64,000 bases of DNA, from the NCBI GenBank assembly GCA_910578345.1, contig CAJTRA010000007.1, positions 1-64,000 on the forward strand, given 5' to 3'. The translations under genes and the position numbers were made by a program. Shown piece by piece: positions 8,356-18,301 of the stretch (the stretch's first letter is position 1; each line of letters opens with the position of its first letter). The notes beneath the pieces were generated by a model that did not search any database, was not told where the DNA came from, and saw nothing but the letters and a program-made list of their open reading frames with translations. This DNA is from an uncultured Lachnospiraceae bacterium. Lineage in GTDB: Bacteria > Bacillota > Clostridia > Lachnospirales > Lachnospiraceae.

Positions 8356-10458
8356 TTACGCAACAAAAATGCACACACTTCGGGCTCCCACCGTAACTTT
8401 ATTTTCAGGCAGTCTGCTCATGCCCTGCTGTCCCGGTATATAATTCTTCAGATATCTGCCGCTGGTGTCCGCCGCCACATACCAGACCTTTCCGCCTTGC
8501 ATCGCGGGCAGCCAGAATTCCTGGTCTTCCCAGAAGACGTTAATCGCCAGGCAGACGATATCGTCATGTCCATTCCCCCGGTCGTCCACTTCTACTCTTC
8601 CAGCGTAGATCACGCGAAGGACTTTCGTCTCGGCATCTGCTCCCATCACCTGAATCTCCGGGAATCCGCACCAGCTATTTCCTGAAAACTTGCGCAGTAC
8701 CGGATGGGCTTTGCGGAAAGCCGCCATATATTTACAGAATTCAAAATGTGTCCTGTTTTTCTTTAAATCCTCCCAGTTCAGCCAGGAAATCTCATTATCC
8801 TGACAGTAAGCGTTGTTATTGCCAAACTGTGTATTCAGGAATTCATCCCCGGAAAAGAACATGGGCGTACCACGGCTGCACATCAGCACTGCAAAAGCGT
8901 TCATGGCAAGACGTCTTCGCAGTGTGAGGATTCCTTCATCCTTCGTGTCTCCCTCCGCACCGCAGTTCCAGCTTCGGTTGTCACTACAGCCATCCGTATT
9001 GCCCCAGCCATTGGCCTCATTATGTTTCTCATTATACGAATACAGATCCCAGAGGGTAAAACCATCGTGACAGGTTAGGAAATTCACCGAAGCATTGTTG
9101 CCTCTCCACTCTGGATTGTAAATATCCCGTGAGCCGGTGATCCGCTGTGCCGCCACTTCCCACATGCCAAAGTCTCCCTTCAGGAAGTTGCGCAGATCAT
9201 CTCGGTATCTGCCGTTCCATTCCGCCCAGCGGCTCCAGGACGGGAAGCTCCCCACCTGATAAAGACCACCGGCATCCCACGCCTCAGCGATCAGCTTCAC
9301 GTTGCCCAGAATCGGGTCAAAAGCAAGACTCTGCAGCAGCGGGGGTTTGCTCATAGGCGAACCATCCTCGTTCCGCCCCAGAATGGTCGCAAGATCGAAC
9401 CGGAATCCGTCTACATGGTAGGCTGTCGTCCAGTACCGCAGGCATTCCAGGATCATCTGGTGTACGATCGGATGATTGCAGTTTAAGGTATTGCCACAGC
9501 CGCTGAAATTATAATAGTGTCCGTCCGGCGTCAGCATATAGTAGATATTATTGTCAAATCCTTTGAAAGAAAAGCAGGGTCCGCGCTCGTCTCCTTCTGC
9601 CGTATGATTGAATACCACATCCAGGATACACTCGATACCGTTTTCATGGAGCGCACTGATCAGCTCCTTTAACTCTGTTCCTTCTTTATTATATTCTACC
9701 TTCGCCGTATAACTGGTGTTGGGTGCAAAGAAGCAGACCGTGTTGTACCCCCAGTAATTCATCACTGGTTTATCATCCACCACGCGGTAATCCCGCATTT
9801 CATCAAACTCAAAGATCGGCATCAATTCCACCGCATTGATCCCCAGCTCCTTTAGATAAGGAATTTTCTCCCGAAGCCCGGCGAAAGTACCCGGATATCG
9901 AACGCCGGAAGAAGCATCCTTCGTAAATCCTCTCACATGCATCTCGTAAATGATCAGATCTTCCATAGGGATCAAGGGTTGTCCCGAATCCTTCCAGTCA
10001 AAATCATCTTTCACGACCCTTGCCCTGTAGACATCCCCTTCCATCTGAGGTTCTCCCCAGATCCGCTGTCCCGCCACCGCTTTCGCATAGATATCCAGAA
10101 GGGTATTGTTCTTATTGAACAGAAGTCCTTCCTTTGGATCATACGGACCGTCCATACGATAGGCATATTCAAAGTCATGGACGTTGAGCCCGAACACGAT
10201 CATAGAATATACTTTCCCGATCTTATACGTCTCCGGAAACTTGAGTACAGCATATGGTTCTGTCTCCATACGCTTAAATAAGAGCAGCTCACAGGAAGTA
10301 GCGCCATAGGAATGCACTGTAAAATTCACCCCACAGGGAATTGCCGTCGCGCCATTCACTTCATACATGCCCGGACGTACTTCAAAACCATTGATCACAT
10401 CCATAGGCTCCATATGGATCCTGCTGATCGGTGCCTCAAGAAGACCTTTTGTTTCCAT
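8356..10458 (-). CDS. glgX: GH13 glycogen debranching enzyme / isoamylase (GlgX-type)
   Basis: Predicted alpha-1,6-glucosidase acting on branched alpha-glucans. 700 aa: an N-terminal CBM48-like beta-sandwich (about residues 25-120) and a GH13 TIM barrel with all four conserved regions: DVVFNH, GFRFDLA (nucleophile Asp), IAEAWDAGG (acid/base Glu) and FLTCHDGF (stabilising Asp). YGYNT/WGYNTVCFFAPN is typical of the isoamylase/GlgX group. No signal peptide, so it acts in the cytoplasm. A GGGGGA site lies before the ATG. It is the last gene of a minus-strand run starting with the sugar permeases, which suggests that imported oligosaccharides or glycogen are its substrates; the 188-bp gap leaves room for its own promoter. 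Confidence 0.88.
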   Translation of the reverse strand: METKGLLEAPISRIHMEPMDVINGFEVRPGMYEVNGATAIPCGVNFTVHSYGATSCELLLFKRMETEPYAVLKFPETYKIGKVYSMIVFGLNVHDFEYAYRMDGPYDPKEGLLFNKNNTLLDIYAKAVAGQRIWGEPQMEGDVYRARVVKDDFDWKDSGQPLIPMEDLIIYEMHVRGFTKDASSGVRYPGTFAGLREKIPYLKELGINAVELMPIFEFDEMRDYRVVDDKPVMNYWGYNTVCFFAPNTSYTAKVEYNKEGTELKELISALHENGIECILDVVFNHTAEGDERGPCFSFKGFDNNIYYMLTPDGHYYNFSGCGNTLNCNHPIVHQMILECLRYWTTAYHVDGFRFDLATILGRNEDGSPMSKPPLLQSLAFDPILGNVKLIAEAWDAGGLYQVGSFPSWSRWAEWNGRYRDDLRNFLKGDFGMWEVAAQRITGSRDIYNPEWRGNNASVNFLTCHDGFTLWDLYSYNEKHNEANGWGNTDGCSDNRSWNCGAEGDTKDEGILTLRRRLAMNAFAVLMCSRGTPMFFSGDEFLNTQFGNNNAYCQDNEISWLNWEDLKKNRTHFEFCKYMAAFRKAHPVLRKFSGNSWCGFPEIQVMGADAETKVLRVIYAGRVEVDDRGNGHDDIVCLAINVFWEDQEFWLPAMQGGKVWYVAADTSGRYLKNYIPGQQGMSRLPENKVTVGARSVCIFVA

Positions 10459-10646
10459 ATCTCATTCCCCCTGTCGTTATTTTTCACAAAGATTCCTTTT
10501 TATTCTACCAAAAATATGCCATTTTATCCAGACATTTCTCTGTTTCTCTTCTCTAAATTATGACAGTTCCGTCTTCAATGTCATTACATTATGCCAAGCG
10601 CGTCCGGCTTAACCAAAGGACATTGGTTCCGTCTTCTGCTTCCCTT

Positions 10647-12455
10647 CTATACAAGCCGATTCCCCGAAATGTAATCCTGCAGGCTCTCATCTACGGTCAC
10701 ATCCTGCCTCCAATCATAGACTGCTCCGCCCGCAAGTGTGATCTGCCGCTCCTGGCCTTCGTAAATAAGCCGGAAACTCCTCTCTTTCTCCAGAAGATTG
10801 GCCACTGTAAATTCATCTCCCCTAATCTCGTAAGAAACCCCATAGGCATCCCCCTTCAGGCACACACGGCCCTTCTGATTTAACATCGGTTCTATCCGCA
10901 GATCATCCTCCGTCTCTTTGCGGATACCTAGATATCCCTGTACAAGATTCCACCAGAAAACACAGGGGTATTCATAGTAATGAGCTGCGCCGTGCCAGTT
11001 CCTTTCACTCTGATAGTAGGCATGGTTCATATCATAGCGTTCTCCCATCAGATATCCATCCGCTTTCGCCTGTCTGCACACCGCGAGAAGCTGTTTCTCC
11101 AGGATGTCCTTCCTGCCTTCTTTCTTCCAAAAAGCAAAATCCCAGCACCAGTACCGCCCGGCGGCACAAAGGTCATAAGGGCCGCCATCTCCGATCTCAC
11201 TGTCCGTATACTCTTCGACCCTGGCCGCGACAAAAGAGGGAAACCGCTGAAACGCCTCGAAGTTTTCCGCCATCATCTGTCTGACCGCCCTACACTGTCT
11301 TTCATCTGCATATCCGAACAGAACAGGAAGTCCATTGGCCAGCAGATGGATATGGTCATGGCTGACTCCGCTGCGGTCTACCCAATCAATGAATCGTTGT
11401 TTCTGCTCATCCCAGAATCCGACAGGAAACGGTCTGACCATTGCTTCTGCAAGCCTCTGCTCCAGTGCAAGATAATGCTTCCTCATTTTCTCATCCCCGG
11501 CTCTTTCTTCCAGGGAAGCCATCCTTCTTGCCGCATCAGCCGCCAGCGCCGCAGACATGCACTCTCTTCCATCCTTGATGACCTGGTCTTCATAATACAC
11601 ATCAGACCACAGTCTTCCCAGATGGTCCACGCACTCTTCCACCGGCCAGAATGCTTTCTCCAACCTCTTTTTATACTGCTTCCAGAAACTCCAATCCCCG
11701 GACGCCTCCAGATACAGGCAAGTTTCTTCCACAATCTCGATATTGCCGGTCACAAGGAACATGACTGCGTTGGTCCTGCCATCCATGCTGTTTCTCCTGA
11801 CATGATATTCTCTTGTGCCATCCGGCTGCAGTGCACAAGGATCCCGATAGAGCTGCTGGGGATCTTCCTCCATCAATTTCAACTGCAGCTCCAACATCCG
11901 GCGCACTAAAGAAAGTTCGAAGCCGCTTCCCACAGCGATCCGTCCCTTGATCTGGAACTCATGATCCACATCCGGGTAAGTGCCTGCATACTTACTGAGC
12001 TGCAACGTACTGACTACATATCCGTCACATCCTCGATATCCGGACACAGCAGTCCGCTCCACAACAGAAGGTAAAAGGGTACGCCAGTAAAATTGATAGG
12101 CTGTTTCCTCCATCTCCTGTCCATTTCTAAAAGTAAGTTCCATCGAATTCCCCATAATATCACAGTGGGGAACTCCAGCAAAGGAAACGATCATGACCTC
12201 CTCTTCCTCCCCTTCACCGGCAATCTCTATACGATCCCCGGAATCAGGCAGCGCCACCCGAAAGGGCCGGGCGGCGCTGATCCTGTAAGCTTTGTTTTCT
12301 TCATCACGATCGGAAGGCAGCAGGAAGCAGTCCTGCGTCACCAGTTCATCCTTCTTTTCTGCATAATTATGGTTTAGAAACAGTCTGCCATCTTCTTTTG
12401 TAAGGTAATAGACAAGCGGTCTCGCCGTGTGATAAGTGATCTCTTTCTTCCACAT
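10647..12455 (-). CDS. (alpha/alpha)6-barrel glycoside-hydrolase-like protein
   Basis: About 602 aa, cytoplasmic (no signal peptide). The pattern of aromatic-rich helical repeats (RYWCWDFAFWKKEGRKDIL, DHIHLLANGLPVLFGYADE, NWHGAAHYYEYPCVFWWNLV), with a beta-rich N-terminal third and a short beta C-terminus (AYGVSYEIRGDEF), fits six-hairpin glycosidases of the GH63/GH78/GH94-like kind. The GH family and catalytic acids could not be fixed by eye. The start is set at the second of two adjacent ATGs (12455), 8 nt from GGAGG; the first (12458) is 5 nt away and an upstream ATG at 12503 lacks a site. It lies between the solute-binding gene and the debranching enzyme, so it probably processes the transported sugar. 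Confidence 0.6.
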   Translation of the reverse strand: MWKKEITYHTARPLVYYLTKEDGRLFLNHNYAEKKDELVTQDCFLLPSDRDEENKAYRISAARPFRVALPDSGDRIEIAGEGEEEEVMIVSFAGVPHCDIMGNSMELTFRNGQEMEETAYQFYWRTLLPSVVERTAVSGYRGCDGYVVSTLQLSKYAGTYPDVDHEFQIKGRIAVGSGFELSLVRRMLELQLKLMEEDPQQLYRDPCALQPDGTREYHVRRNSMDGRTNAVMFLVTGNIEIVEETCLYLEASGDWSFWKQYKKRLEKAFWPVEECVDHLGRLWSDVYYEDQVIKDGRECMSAALAADAARRMASLEERAGDEKMRKHYLALEQRLAEAMVRPFPVGFWDEQKQRFIDWVDRSGVSHDHIHLLANGLPVLFGYADERQCRAVRQMMAENFEAFQRFPSFVAARVEEYTDSEIGDGGPYDLCAAGRYWCWDFAFWKKEGRKDILEKQLLAVCRQAKADGYLMGERYDMNHAYYQSERNWHGAAHYYEYPCVFWWNLVQGYLGIRKETEDDLRIEPMLNQKGRVCLKGDAYGVSYEIRGDEFTVANLLEKERSFRLIYEGQERQITLAGGAVYDWRQDVTVDESLQDYISGNRLV

Positions 12456-12574
12456 CATCTGTTCCTCCATTTCATACTTGCACCTCCACATCACTCCTGG
12501 CATAAATACCCATGAAAAATACGGTTACCATACCGCTATCGACAGCACAAACAATACGTGAAATGTTTTAAGCC

Positions 12575-14332
12575 TTACCGTATATTATCTTTATACTCCT
12601 CTGTCCAGTAAGCTTCTACCCGTTCCATACCGGCCTCATCGATCTTATCGATGAATTCCTGATACTTTCCTTCGAAATCATCTGTAAAGATCATCTCTAC
12701 AGAATACTGCTGAAGCAGACTGTAAGCTTTCTGCTGGATAATACCTTCCTCAGAATCCGGGGAGGGACTCTTGATATCCAGCTCAGGCCGAAACTGCACA
12801 TGACTTCCAAACCATTCATTGTACTTGTTCATCTCCTCATTGGAATTATCCCACCAGACAAGATTCCAGAGCAGCTCATTACAGGTAAGCCAATATTCTC
12901 CGAGACCATTCTTCGATGCCACGCCGCCCCAGTCTGCATTCTTCTCTACAAGGTATTCTTCCAGAAGAACGGGCTTGCCGTCTACCATATGCCAGTTAGG
13001 ACCTTCTTCTACATTCTTATATTCTTCCCCTTCTACACCCCAGGACACATCGCTGTGGCCTTCCACAGAAGACAAGTATTCTAAGAAGCGGATCGCTCTT
13101 TCCGGGTTCTTGCAGCTCTTAGGAACGACTGTCGCAAGCCACCCAGTACCCGTTCTGATCTCCACATAATCTTCAAAAGGCGGCAGAATCTCATACTGTG
13201 TATCCAGATTGTCCCCAGGCACTTTCGTCCCATCCGAAATCGTCCAGGCATAAGAGATCACATCGCCCTGCTCAATCTTCGCTTTCGCCACATCCTTGGT
13301 ATCGATGAACGGATCCTTGGTAAGCAGATCCTGCAAGTACATCTGATTCAGATATTCCATAGGCTTCTTGAACGTATCTTCTCTCACGACCCAGCTCACC
13401 GTATCGCCATCGATACTGTAATCGCTGCCAATTCCTGCATACCTGCCATAATGGGACAAGTTTGCGCTGGAGGCAAAGGTGCTTGCCGCCATACTGTTAT
13501 CTGCCGGGTAGAATCCCATCTTGTCCGGGTGATTTGCTTTCATCTGGCCAAGCGCCTCGATGAAGTCATCCATATTCTTGATCTCCGGCCGTCCGATCTC
13601 ATCATAATAATCTTTTCTCACCGAGATCGTAGACTGGTTCGTGCCAATGATCTGGTTATACTCTCTGGCCGCTTTCTGCCACGCTTCCCCCTGTACCCAC
13701 GTAGTAAACTGATAGGTCTTGCCGTCCTCGGCCTGGTAATTGGACAGGATTTCTTTGGGAATAATGTCTCTCATCTTCGGCGCATACTGGTCGATCAGGT
13801 CTTCAAAGGACCAGAGCATTCCTGCATCGATCATCGTCTGCAGTGCCGCATCATTTCGATCTACTGTCATGATATCCGGAAGCTGGTCGCCTGCGATCAT
13901 CATATTGAGTTTCTGTCCGTCATCTACGACCGGTTTCGTGAAGTTAAGATCCACTCCTGTCTTTTCTGTCACGCGCTTTGCCGTACTGTCGGTCCAGTCC
14001 AGGGAAAACCAGGAGAAATTGGCATAGTAATCCAATGTGATCGGAGAAGTGTCCTCTCTCCACTCCAATCCCTCAGGATCCGGCTGCCAGCCAATCTTTT
14101 CCCAATCCATCTGCGCCTGCCATGCCGGTACTTCACCGGCTCCCGCCGTCTTGGCAGAAGTTTCTTCTTCACCGGCTGCCGTCTCCCCCTGGCTCTCCTG
14201 CGCATCAGCAGTCGTCTCTGACTGTGCCGGCTCTGTTTCCGGCGCTGCCGGCTCCTGTCCACACCCTGTCAATGCAGTGACTATCATTGTCGTACTCAAC
14301 AGGCCCGCAATGATTCTTTTTGCATGTCTCAT
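12575..14332 (-). CDS. sugar ABC transporter solute-binding lipoprotein (LplA-like)
   Basis: Extracytoplasmic binding protein for an oligosaccharide importer, 585 aa. The first 24 residues form a lipoprotein signal with lipobox LTGC (Cys24), followed by a long Ser/Thr/Glu-rich linker (to about residue 70) and a family-1-type binding fold with DWTDSTAKRVTEKTGVDLNFT near the start of the mature domain. Size and architecture match the LplA/YtcQ group rather than the shorter MalE group. GAGGAGGT lies 7 nt before the ATG. Downstream of both permease genes in the same direction, with the YesM/YesN regulators divergent, as is usual for these systems, which lack their own ATPase and share MsmX-like ATPases encoded elsewhere. 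Confidence 0.92.
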   Translation of the reverse strand: MRHAKRIIAGLLSTTMIVTALTGCGQEPAAPETEPAQSETTADAQESQGETAAGEEETSAKTAGAGEVPAWQAQMDWEKIGWQPDPEGLEWREDTSPITLDYYANFSWFSLDWTDSTAKRVTEKTGVDLNFTKPVVDDGQKLNMMIAGDQLPDIMTVDRNDAALQTMIDAGMLWSFEDLIDQYAPKMRDIIPKEILSNYQAEDGKTYQFTTWVQGEAWQKAAREYNQIIGTNQSTISVRKDYYDEIGRPEIKNMDDFIEALGQMKANHPDKMGFYPADNSMAASTFASSANLSHYGRYAGIGSDYSIDGDTVSWVVREDTFKKPMEYLNQMYLQDLLTKDPFIDTKDVAKAKIEQGDVISYAWTISDGTKVPGDNLDTQYEILPPFEDYVEIRTGTGWLATVVPKSCKNPERAIRFLEYLSSVEGHSDVSWGVEGEEYKNVEEGPNWHMVDGKPVLLEEYLVEKNADWGGVASKNGLGEYWLTCNELLWNLVWWDNSNEEMNKYNEWFGSHVQFRPELDIKSPSPDSEEGIIQQKAYSLLQQYSVEMIFTDDFEGKYQEFIDKIDEAGMERVEAYWTEEYKDNIR

Positions 14333-14437
14333 AAATCATACCTCCTCTTATGGTTTGCTTGTTTCTATTGTTATGGCCCTGCCGCCTTCTCACTTTCCGG
14401 TGTCATTTATCCTGGCTTTGGCCGGCCAATAACTTAC

Positions 14438-15334
14438 TTATTCTTTCACGGCTCCTAACATCATTCCTTTTAAGAAGAATTTCTGGACAAACGGATAGAT
14501 GATCACGACCGGAAGCACGGAAACGATCAACATGGCATACCGCACCGATTCCATTGTGGTAGTGCTTGTCTGGGATGCAAATCCCGTCATCTTCTGCAGC
14601 GTCTGCTGCGCCTCAGCCAGTGACATGGCCCGCTGTAAGACTGCCGGCAGCGTCATCAAACGCTCCTTTTGAATGAAGAAAGCCGGATGAAACCAGTCAT
14701 TCCAGTGCCACACTCCCGCAAACAGCGCAACCGTCGCCAGCACAGGCCCGGACAATGGCAGCACCACTTTGAAAAGAACGGTAAAATAACCGGCGCCGTC
14801 TATTCTTGCAGACTCCTCCAATGCCGCAGGCAATTCTCTGAAGAAGGACATAAACAAGATCATGTAATAGAATTGATAAATATTGGGAAGAATGTAGACC
14901 CAAAAGTTGTCTAACAGCCTAAGTTCCCGATACAGCAGATATTGCTGAACCACGCCCGCCGAGAAATACAGCGTCACAACTCCCATCAACATATAGATTT
15001 TTCTCCCCAGCAGTTCTTCTTTCGTAAGCGCATAGGCCGCCATGGACGAAAAGAAGACTGTAAGCGCCGTTCCGACCAGACTCCGCAGGATTGTCATCAA
15101 AAAAGCCGGATAGATCGCCGCATTTTGGAAGACGACTTTATAATTTTCCAGCGTAAACTTCCTTGGGAAAAGATAGACGCCGCCCTTTACCGCATCCGCA
15201 CCTTCGTTAAAAGAATAGATCAGACAATAATAGACCGGATACACTGTCACAATAAAAACCAGCACACACAGAACTGCCGTCACATAATTCACAACTTTAT
15301 CTTCTTTTGACCGGATCAAATGCTTTCCTCTCAT
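14438..15334 (-). CDS. sugar ABC permease (LplC/YtcP-like)
   Basis: 298-aa inner-membrane permease with about six transmembrane segments (first at residues ~15-38: VTAVLCVLVFIVTVYPVYYCLIYSF). The coupling loop EESARIDGAGYFTVLFKVVLPLSGP is the EAA motif that contacts the ATPase. The C-terminus VQKFFLKGMMLGAVKE is characteristic of the LplC/YtcP family. Starts 35 bp after the partner permease, with AGGAGA 11 nt before the ATG. No ATPase gene is nearby. Confidence 0.92.
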   Translation of the reverse strand: MRGKHLIRSKEDKVVNYVTAVLCVLVFIVTVYPVYYCLIYSFNEGADAVKGGVYLFPRKFTLENYKVVFQNAAIYPAFLMTILRSLVGTALTVFFSSMAAYALTKEELLGRKIYMLMGVVTLYFSAGVVQQYLLYRELRLLDNFWVYILPNIYQFYYMILFMSFFRELPAALEESARIDGAGYFTVLFKVVLPLSGPVLATVALFAGVWHWNDWFHPAFFIQKERLMTLPAVLQRAMSLAEAQQTLQKMTGFASQTSTTTMESVRYAMLIVSVLPVVIIYPFVQKFFLKGMMLGAVKE

Positions 15335-15369
15335 ACCAGCCGCTTCTCCTTCCTTTCCAGACAGCCTCT

Positions 15370-16281
15370 CTAAAATACGCTCTTGCCAAAGATCCTCTTA
15401 GACACCTTGTTTGCCGCAAGCAGCAGTCCTACCGAGAGCACGGAAAGTACCAGATTTCCGGCCGCCGCATAGGAAAACCGCATTTGGCTTAAGCCTTCAT
15501 CGATCACAAATTTCTGGATCACATACGATTTCGAATAATTAAAAGAATTTCCGAGCAGATAAGACTGATTGAAATTGGAGGCAACAGGACCGCCGCTCAG
15601 CAGACTGCCGCAGTTCATCACAAACAGCACGCCGGCTGTCCATGCAATCGACGGCAGCGTGATGTAGAAGATCCTTTTCATCCGCCCGGCGCCATCTACC
15701 TGCGCCGCCTCATAGAGATCCGGATTGATCCCCGCGATCGCCGCCAGATAGATGATGGCATTCCAGCCGCTCTCCTGCCAGCAGTCGATCCACACGCCGA
15801 TCCACCAGAACCATTTCGGCTCCGCCAGAAATTCGATCGGGCGTTCTGTAAGGTGAAGCGCCTGCAGGATTTCATTGATCACCCCTTTGCTGTCCAGAAA
15901 GACCATCCACAGAGTCGCCACGATCACGTAGGATAAGAAATGCGGCAGATAGCTTCCCGTCTGCGTTAACTTTTTCAATCCCCTGAACGGCACTTCATTG
16001 ATCAAAAGCGCCAGCAGAAGCGGCGACGTAAAGGTAAAGAAAAATTTGAGAAAACTCATCCCCAGCGCGTTTTTCATGGAAAGCCAGAAGCTCTCACTCG
16101 CAAACAGCTCCCTGAAATAATTCAGTCCGGCAAAACTGTGCCCAAAATAACCGTCGGTCAGAGAATAATCCAGAAAGGCATTGACCAATCCCATAACCGG
16201 TATGTAGGAAAAGATAAAAAAGAATATCATGGCAGGCACCACCATCATCTGTAGCTGGAACTGCTTTTTCTTTTTACGCAT
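15370..16281 (-). CDS. sugar ABC permease (LplB/YteP-like)
   Basis: About 303 aa, first gene of the transporter operon. Around six membrane segments begin with the FQLQMMVVPAMIFFFIFSYIPVMGL stretch (residues ~9-33), preceded by a Lys-rich cytoplasmic tail. The EAA coupling loop reads YEAAQVDGAGRMKRIFYITLPS. The C-terminal VSKRIFGKSVF matches the YteP/LplB group, where the end is typically a short basic tail. The start at 16281 has AAGGAGG 8 nt upstream; the ORF could be extended to 16311 without support. Divergent from the YesM-type kinase, so the 150 bp between 16281 and 16432 should carry both promoters. Confidence 0.92.
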   Translation of the reverse strand: MRKKKKQFQLQMMVVPAMIFFFIFSYIPVMGLVNAFLDYSLTDGYFGHSFAGLNYFRELFASESFWLSMKNALGMSFLKFFFTFTSPLLLALLINEVPFRGLKKLTQTGSYLPHFLSYVIVATLWMVFLDSKGVINEILQALHLTERPIEFLAEPKWFWWIGVWIDCWQESGWNAIIYLAAIAGINPDLYEAAQVDGAGRMKRIFYITLPSIAWTAGVLFVMNCGSLLSGGPVASNFNQSYLLGNSFNYSKSYVIQKFVIDEGLSQMRFSYAAAGNLVLSVLSVGLLLAANKVSKRIFGKSVF

Positions 16282-16431
16282 CTGCCTTTCCTCCTTTTTT
16301 TGTGATTGCATATTTCATCGATACCTGTTATAAATATATCATCTAAAATTTATGCAAAAGGTATAGAAACTTTTGATTTGGTATCATTATTTTGGTATTT
16401 TTCCCATTTTGTATGCGATGTGAGGTGTTCT

Positions 16432-18219
16432 ATGAAGTTTTTCCAGAAAATGCATTATAAATCCAAACTGGTCCTCTGCTATCTGCTCCTTGTCTCCATC
16501 CCGCTCACGCTCTCCATTGTCCTTCTGTACAATTCCATCATCAAGCCCGTGCAGGATAATGCGATGAAATCCATTGAAAGCCGTCTGGATCAGGAACTGT
16601 ATACCGTCTCTTCTCAAATGGAAAAACTGGACAAGGTAGCCTATCTTCTGTCCACCAATACAACGATCAACCGCTTTTTCATGCCGGAGTATTACGATGA
16701 TCTCACGATCATCAAGGCGATGAATAATGACATCCTGCCCCTGATGTCCTGGCTGGAAGCATCTAATCCTGATATTTTCCAGTATCACTTTTTTACCGAC
16801 AATCCCTCCATTCCTGAAACTTCCTTTCTTCACCACTGTGATACTTTCCGGGATGAGACATGGATGCAGGAAATGCAGGAGGAGGTCTCCCGTACCGGAT
16901 ATTATTGGGAAAGCGCTCATCCGGGACGCTCCTACAGGCGTTTCGGAAACGGACAGGGACAGACTGTATACTCCCTCTTCTACCCACTGTTAACCGACGG
17001 TAATTTTCTGGAGATCTGTATCCGGCCCTCTGTTTTCTTCGACAGTGCACAGGCGCTCCCCGTCCTGAATTCCGGTTTTCTGGCATACACTGCGCTGGAT
17101 GGGACATTTATTTCCGGTAATGTTCCAACAGAATCCCTGTCTTCTCTGGAAGAACTTTTGGCGGCATCGGAAAGCGACTTGCTCAATTCATCCAGCCCCT
17201 ATGCGGTCACGCTTGATGATTCCCCCTATTTCGTCTGCCACCGCACGGTAGATGGACTCAACACCCGGATCACAGCGCTCGTGCCCGCAGAGGATATCTT
17301 AGAACCCCAGGAACGGGCAAAACAATCCTTCGCACTCTCCATCCTTGCTACGATCACAGGAACAATCCTGCTCTCCTTCGTCCTGTCTTCTCTCCTGATC
17401 CACCGGATCAATAAGATGACAGAAAGTGTGCAGAAAATCCAGGAGGGCGACTTTCATGTCCATCTTCCGGTCAGCGGAGAGGATGAGATCGACCAGCTTG
17501 CCAATGCCATCAACTATATGGCCATTCAGATCGATGATCTCATCAATAAAGTCTACAAAGCGGAAGTACTGCAAAAAGAGACCGAACTTGCCGCACTGCA
17601 GGCACAGATCGATCCCCACTTTCTGTTTAACATATTAGATACGTTTAAGATGATCGCGATCATACATAATCTGGACGAATTTTCGGACAGCATCGCTGCA
17701 CTTGGCAGTCTGATGCGTTACAATATCAGCGCTTCTTCCGACCACTGTACGCTCCGCCAGGAACTGAAGATCCTGCAGGATTATATCAAGATCCAGAATC
17801 TTTTGCTCAATGACCGTGTAACACTGCTCTTGACTGTACCGGAGGAACTTCTTGATTTTGAGATCCCTAATTTCATTTTGCAGCCGATCGCAGAGAATGC
17901 TTTCGTACACGGTTTTCAGGATAAACTGGATGCACTCATACTCAAAGTTGACATTACTGATCAGCATGACTATGCAGAGATCCGAGTCGAGGATAACGGC
18001 GCCGGAATTGGAGAACAACAGAAACATATGCTCTATGAGTCCATGAAAGCTGCCGCCGACTCTGTCCGTATCGTTTCCCCAGGTCAGGGGATTGGCCTTG
18101 CCAATGTCTATCTGCGCCTGTACCTGCATTATGGAGACTCTATTTCTCTGCATCTGGAAGAGTCTGCTTTAGGAGGCGCGTGTATTGTCCTTATCCTGCC
18201 GCTGTTTTCCTACTCTTAA
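16432..18219 (+). CDS. YesM-type sensor histidine kinase
   Basis: About 595-aa membrane sensor kinase. Order: TM1 at residues ~12-33, a large extracellular sensing region (cache-like), TM2 at ~298-318 (ILATITGTILLSFVLSSLL), a HAMP linker, then a His_kinase domain with QIDPHFLFN (phospho-acceptor H396) and an ATPase domain with N-box LQPIAENAFVHG, DNGAGIG and GQGIGLANV. Start fixed by GTGAGG upstream of the ATG at 16432; the first 42 residues of the longer reading are non-coding. The response regulator begins 83 bp downstream. The pair probably switches on the divergent transporter operon in response to its sugar. Confidence 0.93.
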   Translation: MKFFQKMHYKSKLVLCYLLLVSIPLTLSIVLLYNSIIKPVQDNAMKSIESRLDQELYTVSSQMEKLDKVAYLLSTNTTINRFFMPEYYDDLTIIKAMNNDILPLMSWLEASNPDIFQYHFFTDNPSIPETSFLHHCDTFRDETWMQEMQEEVSRTGYYWESAHPGRSYRRFGNGQGQTVYSLFYPLLTDGNFLEICIRPSVFFDSAQALPVLNSGFLAYTALDGTFISGNVPTESLSSLEELLAASESDLLNSSSPYAVTLDDSPYFVCHRTVDGLNTRITALVPAEDILEPQERAKQSFALSILATITGTILLSFVLSSLLIHRINKMTESVQKIQEGDFHVHLPVSGEDEIDQLANAINYMAIQIDDLINKVYKAEVLQKETELAALQAQIDPHFLFNILDTFKMIAIIHNLDEFSDSIAALGSLMRYNISASSDHCTLRQELKILQDYIKIQNLLLNDRVTLLLTVPEELLDFEIPNFILQPIAENAFVHGFQDKLDALILKVDITDQHDYAEIRVEDNGAGIGEQQKHMLYESMKAAADSVRIVSPGQGIGLANVYLRLYLHYGDSISLHLEESALGGACIVLILPLFSYS

Positions 18220-18301
18220 GGATCCTGCAGCAGGCACTCACGCTGCTTTCCTACGATAGAACAAAGCCACAACATTGTCTGCTCTGGCATGGAGGATTTC
18301 T

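Noticed and set aside
10980..11909. 309-aa plus-strand reading frame
   Set aside because: Lies wholly opposite the (alpha/alpha)6-barrel gene; Cys/His/Pro-rich translation with no domain pattern.
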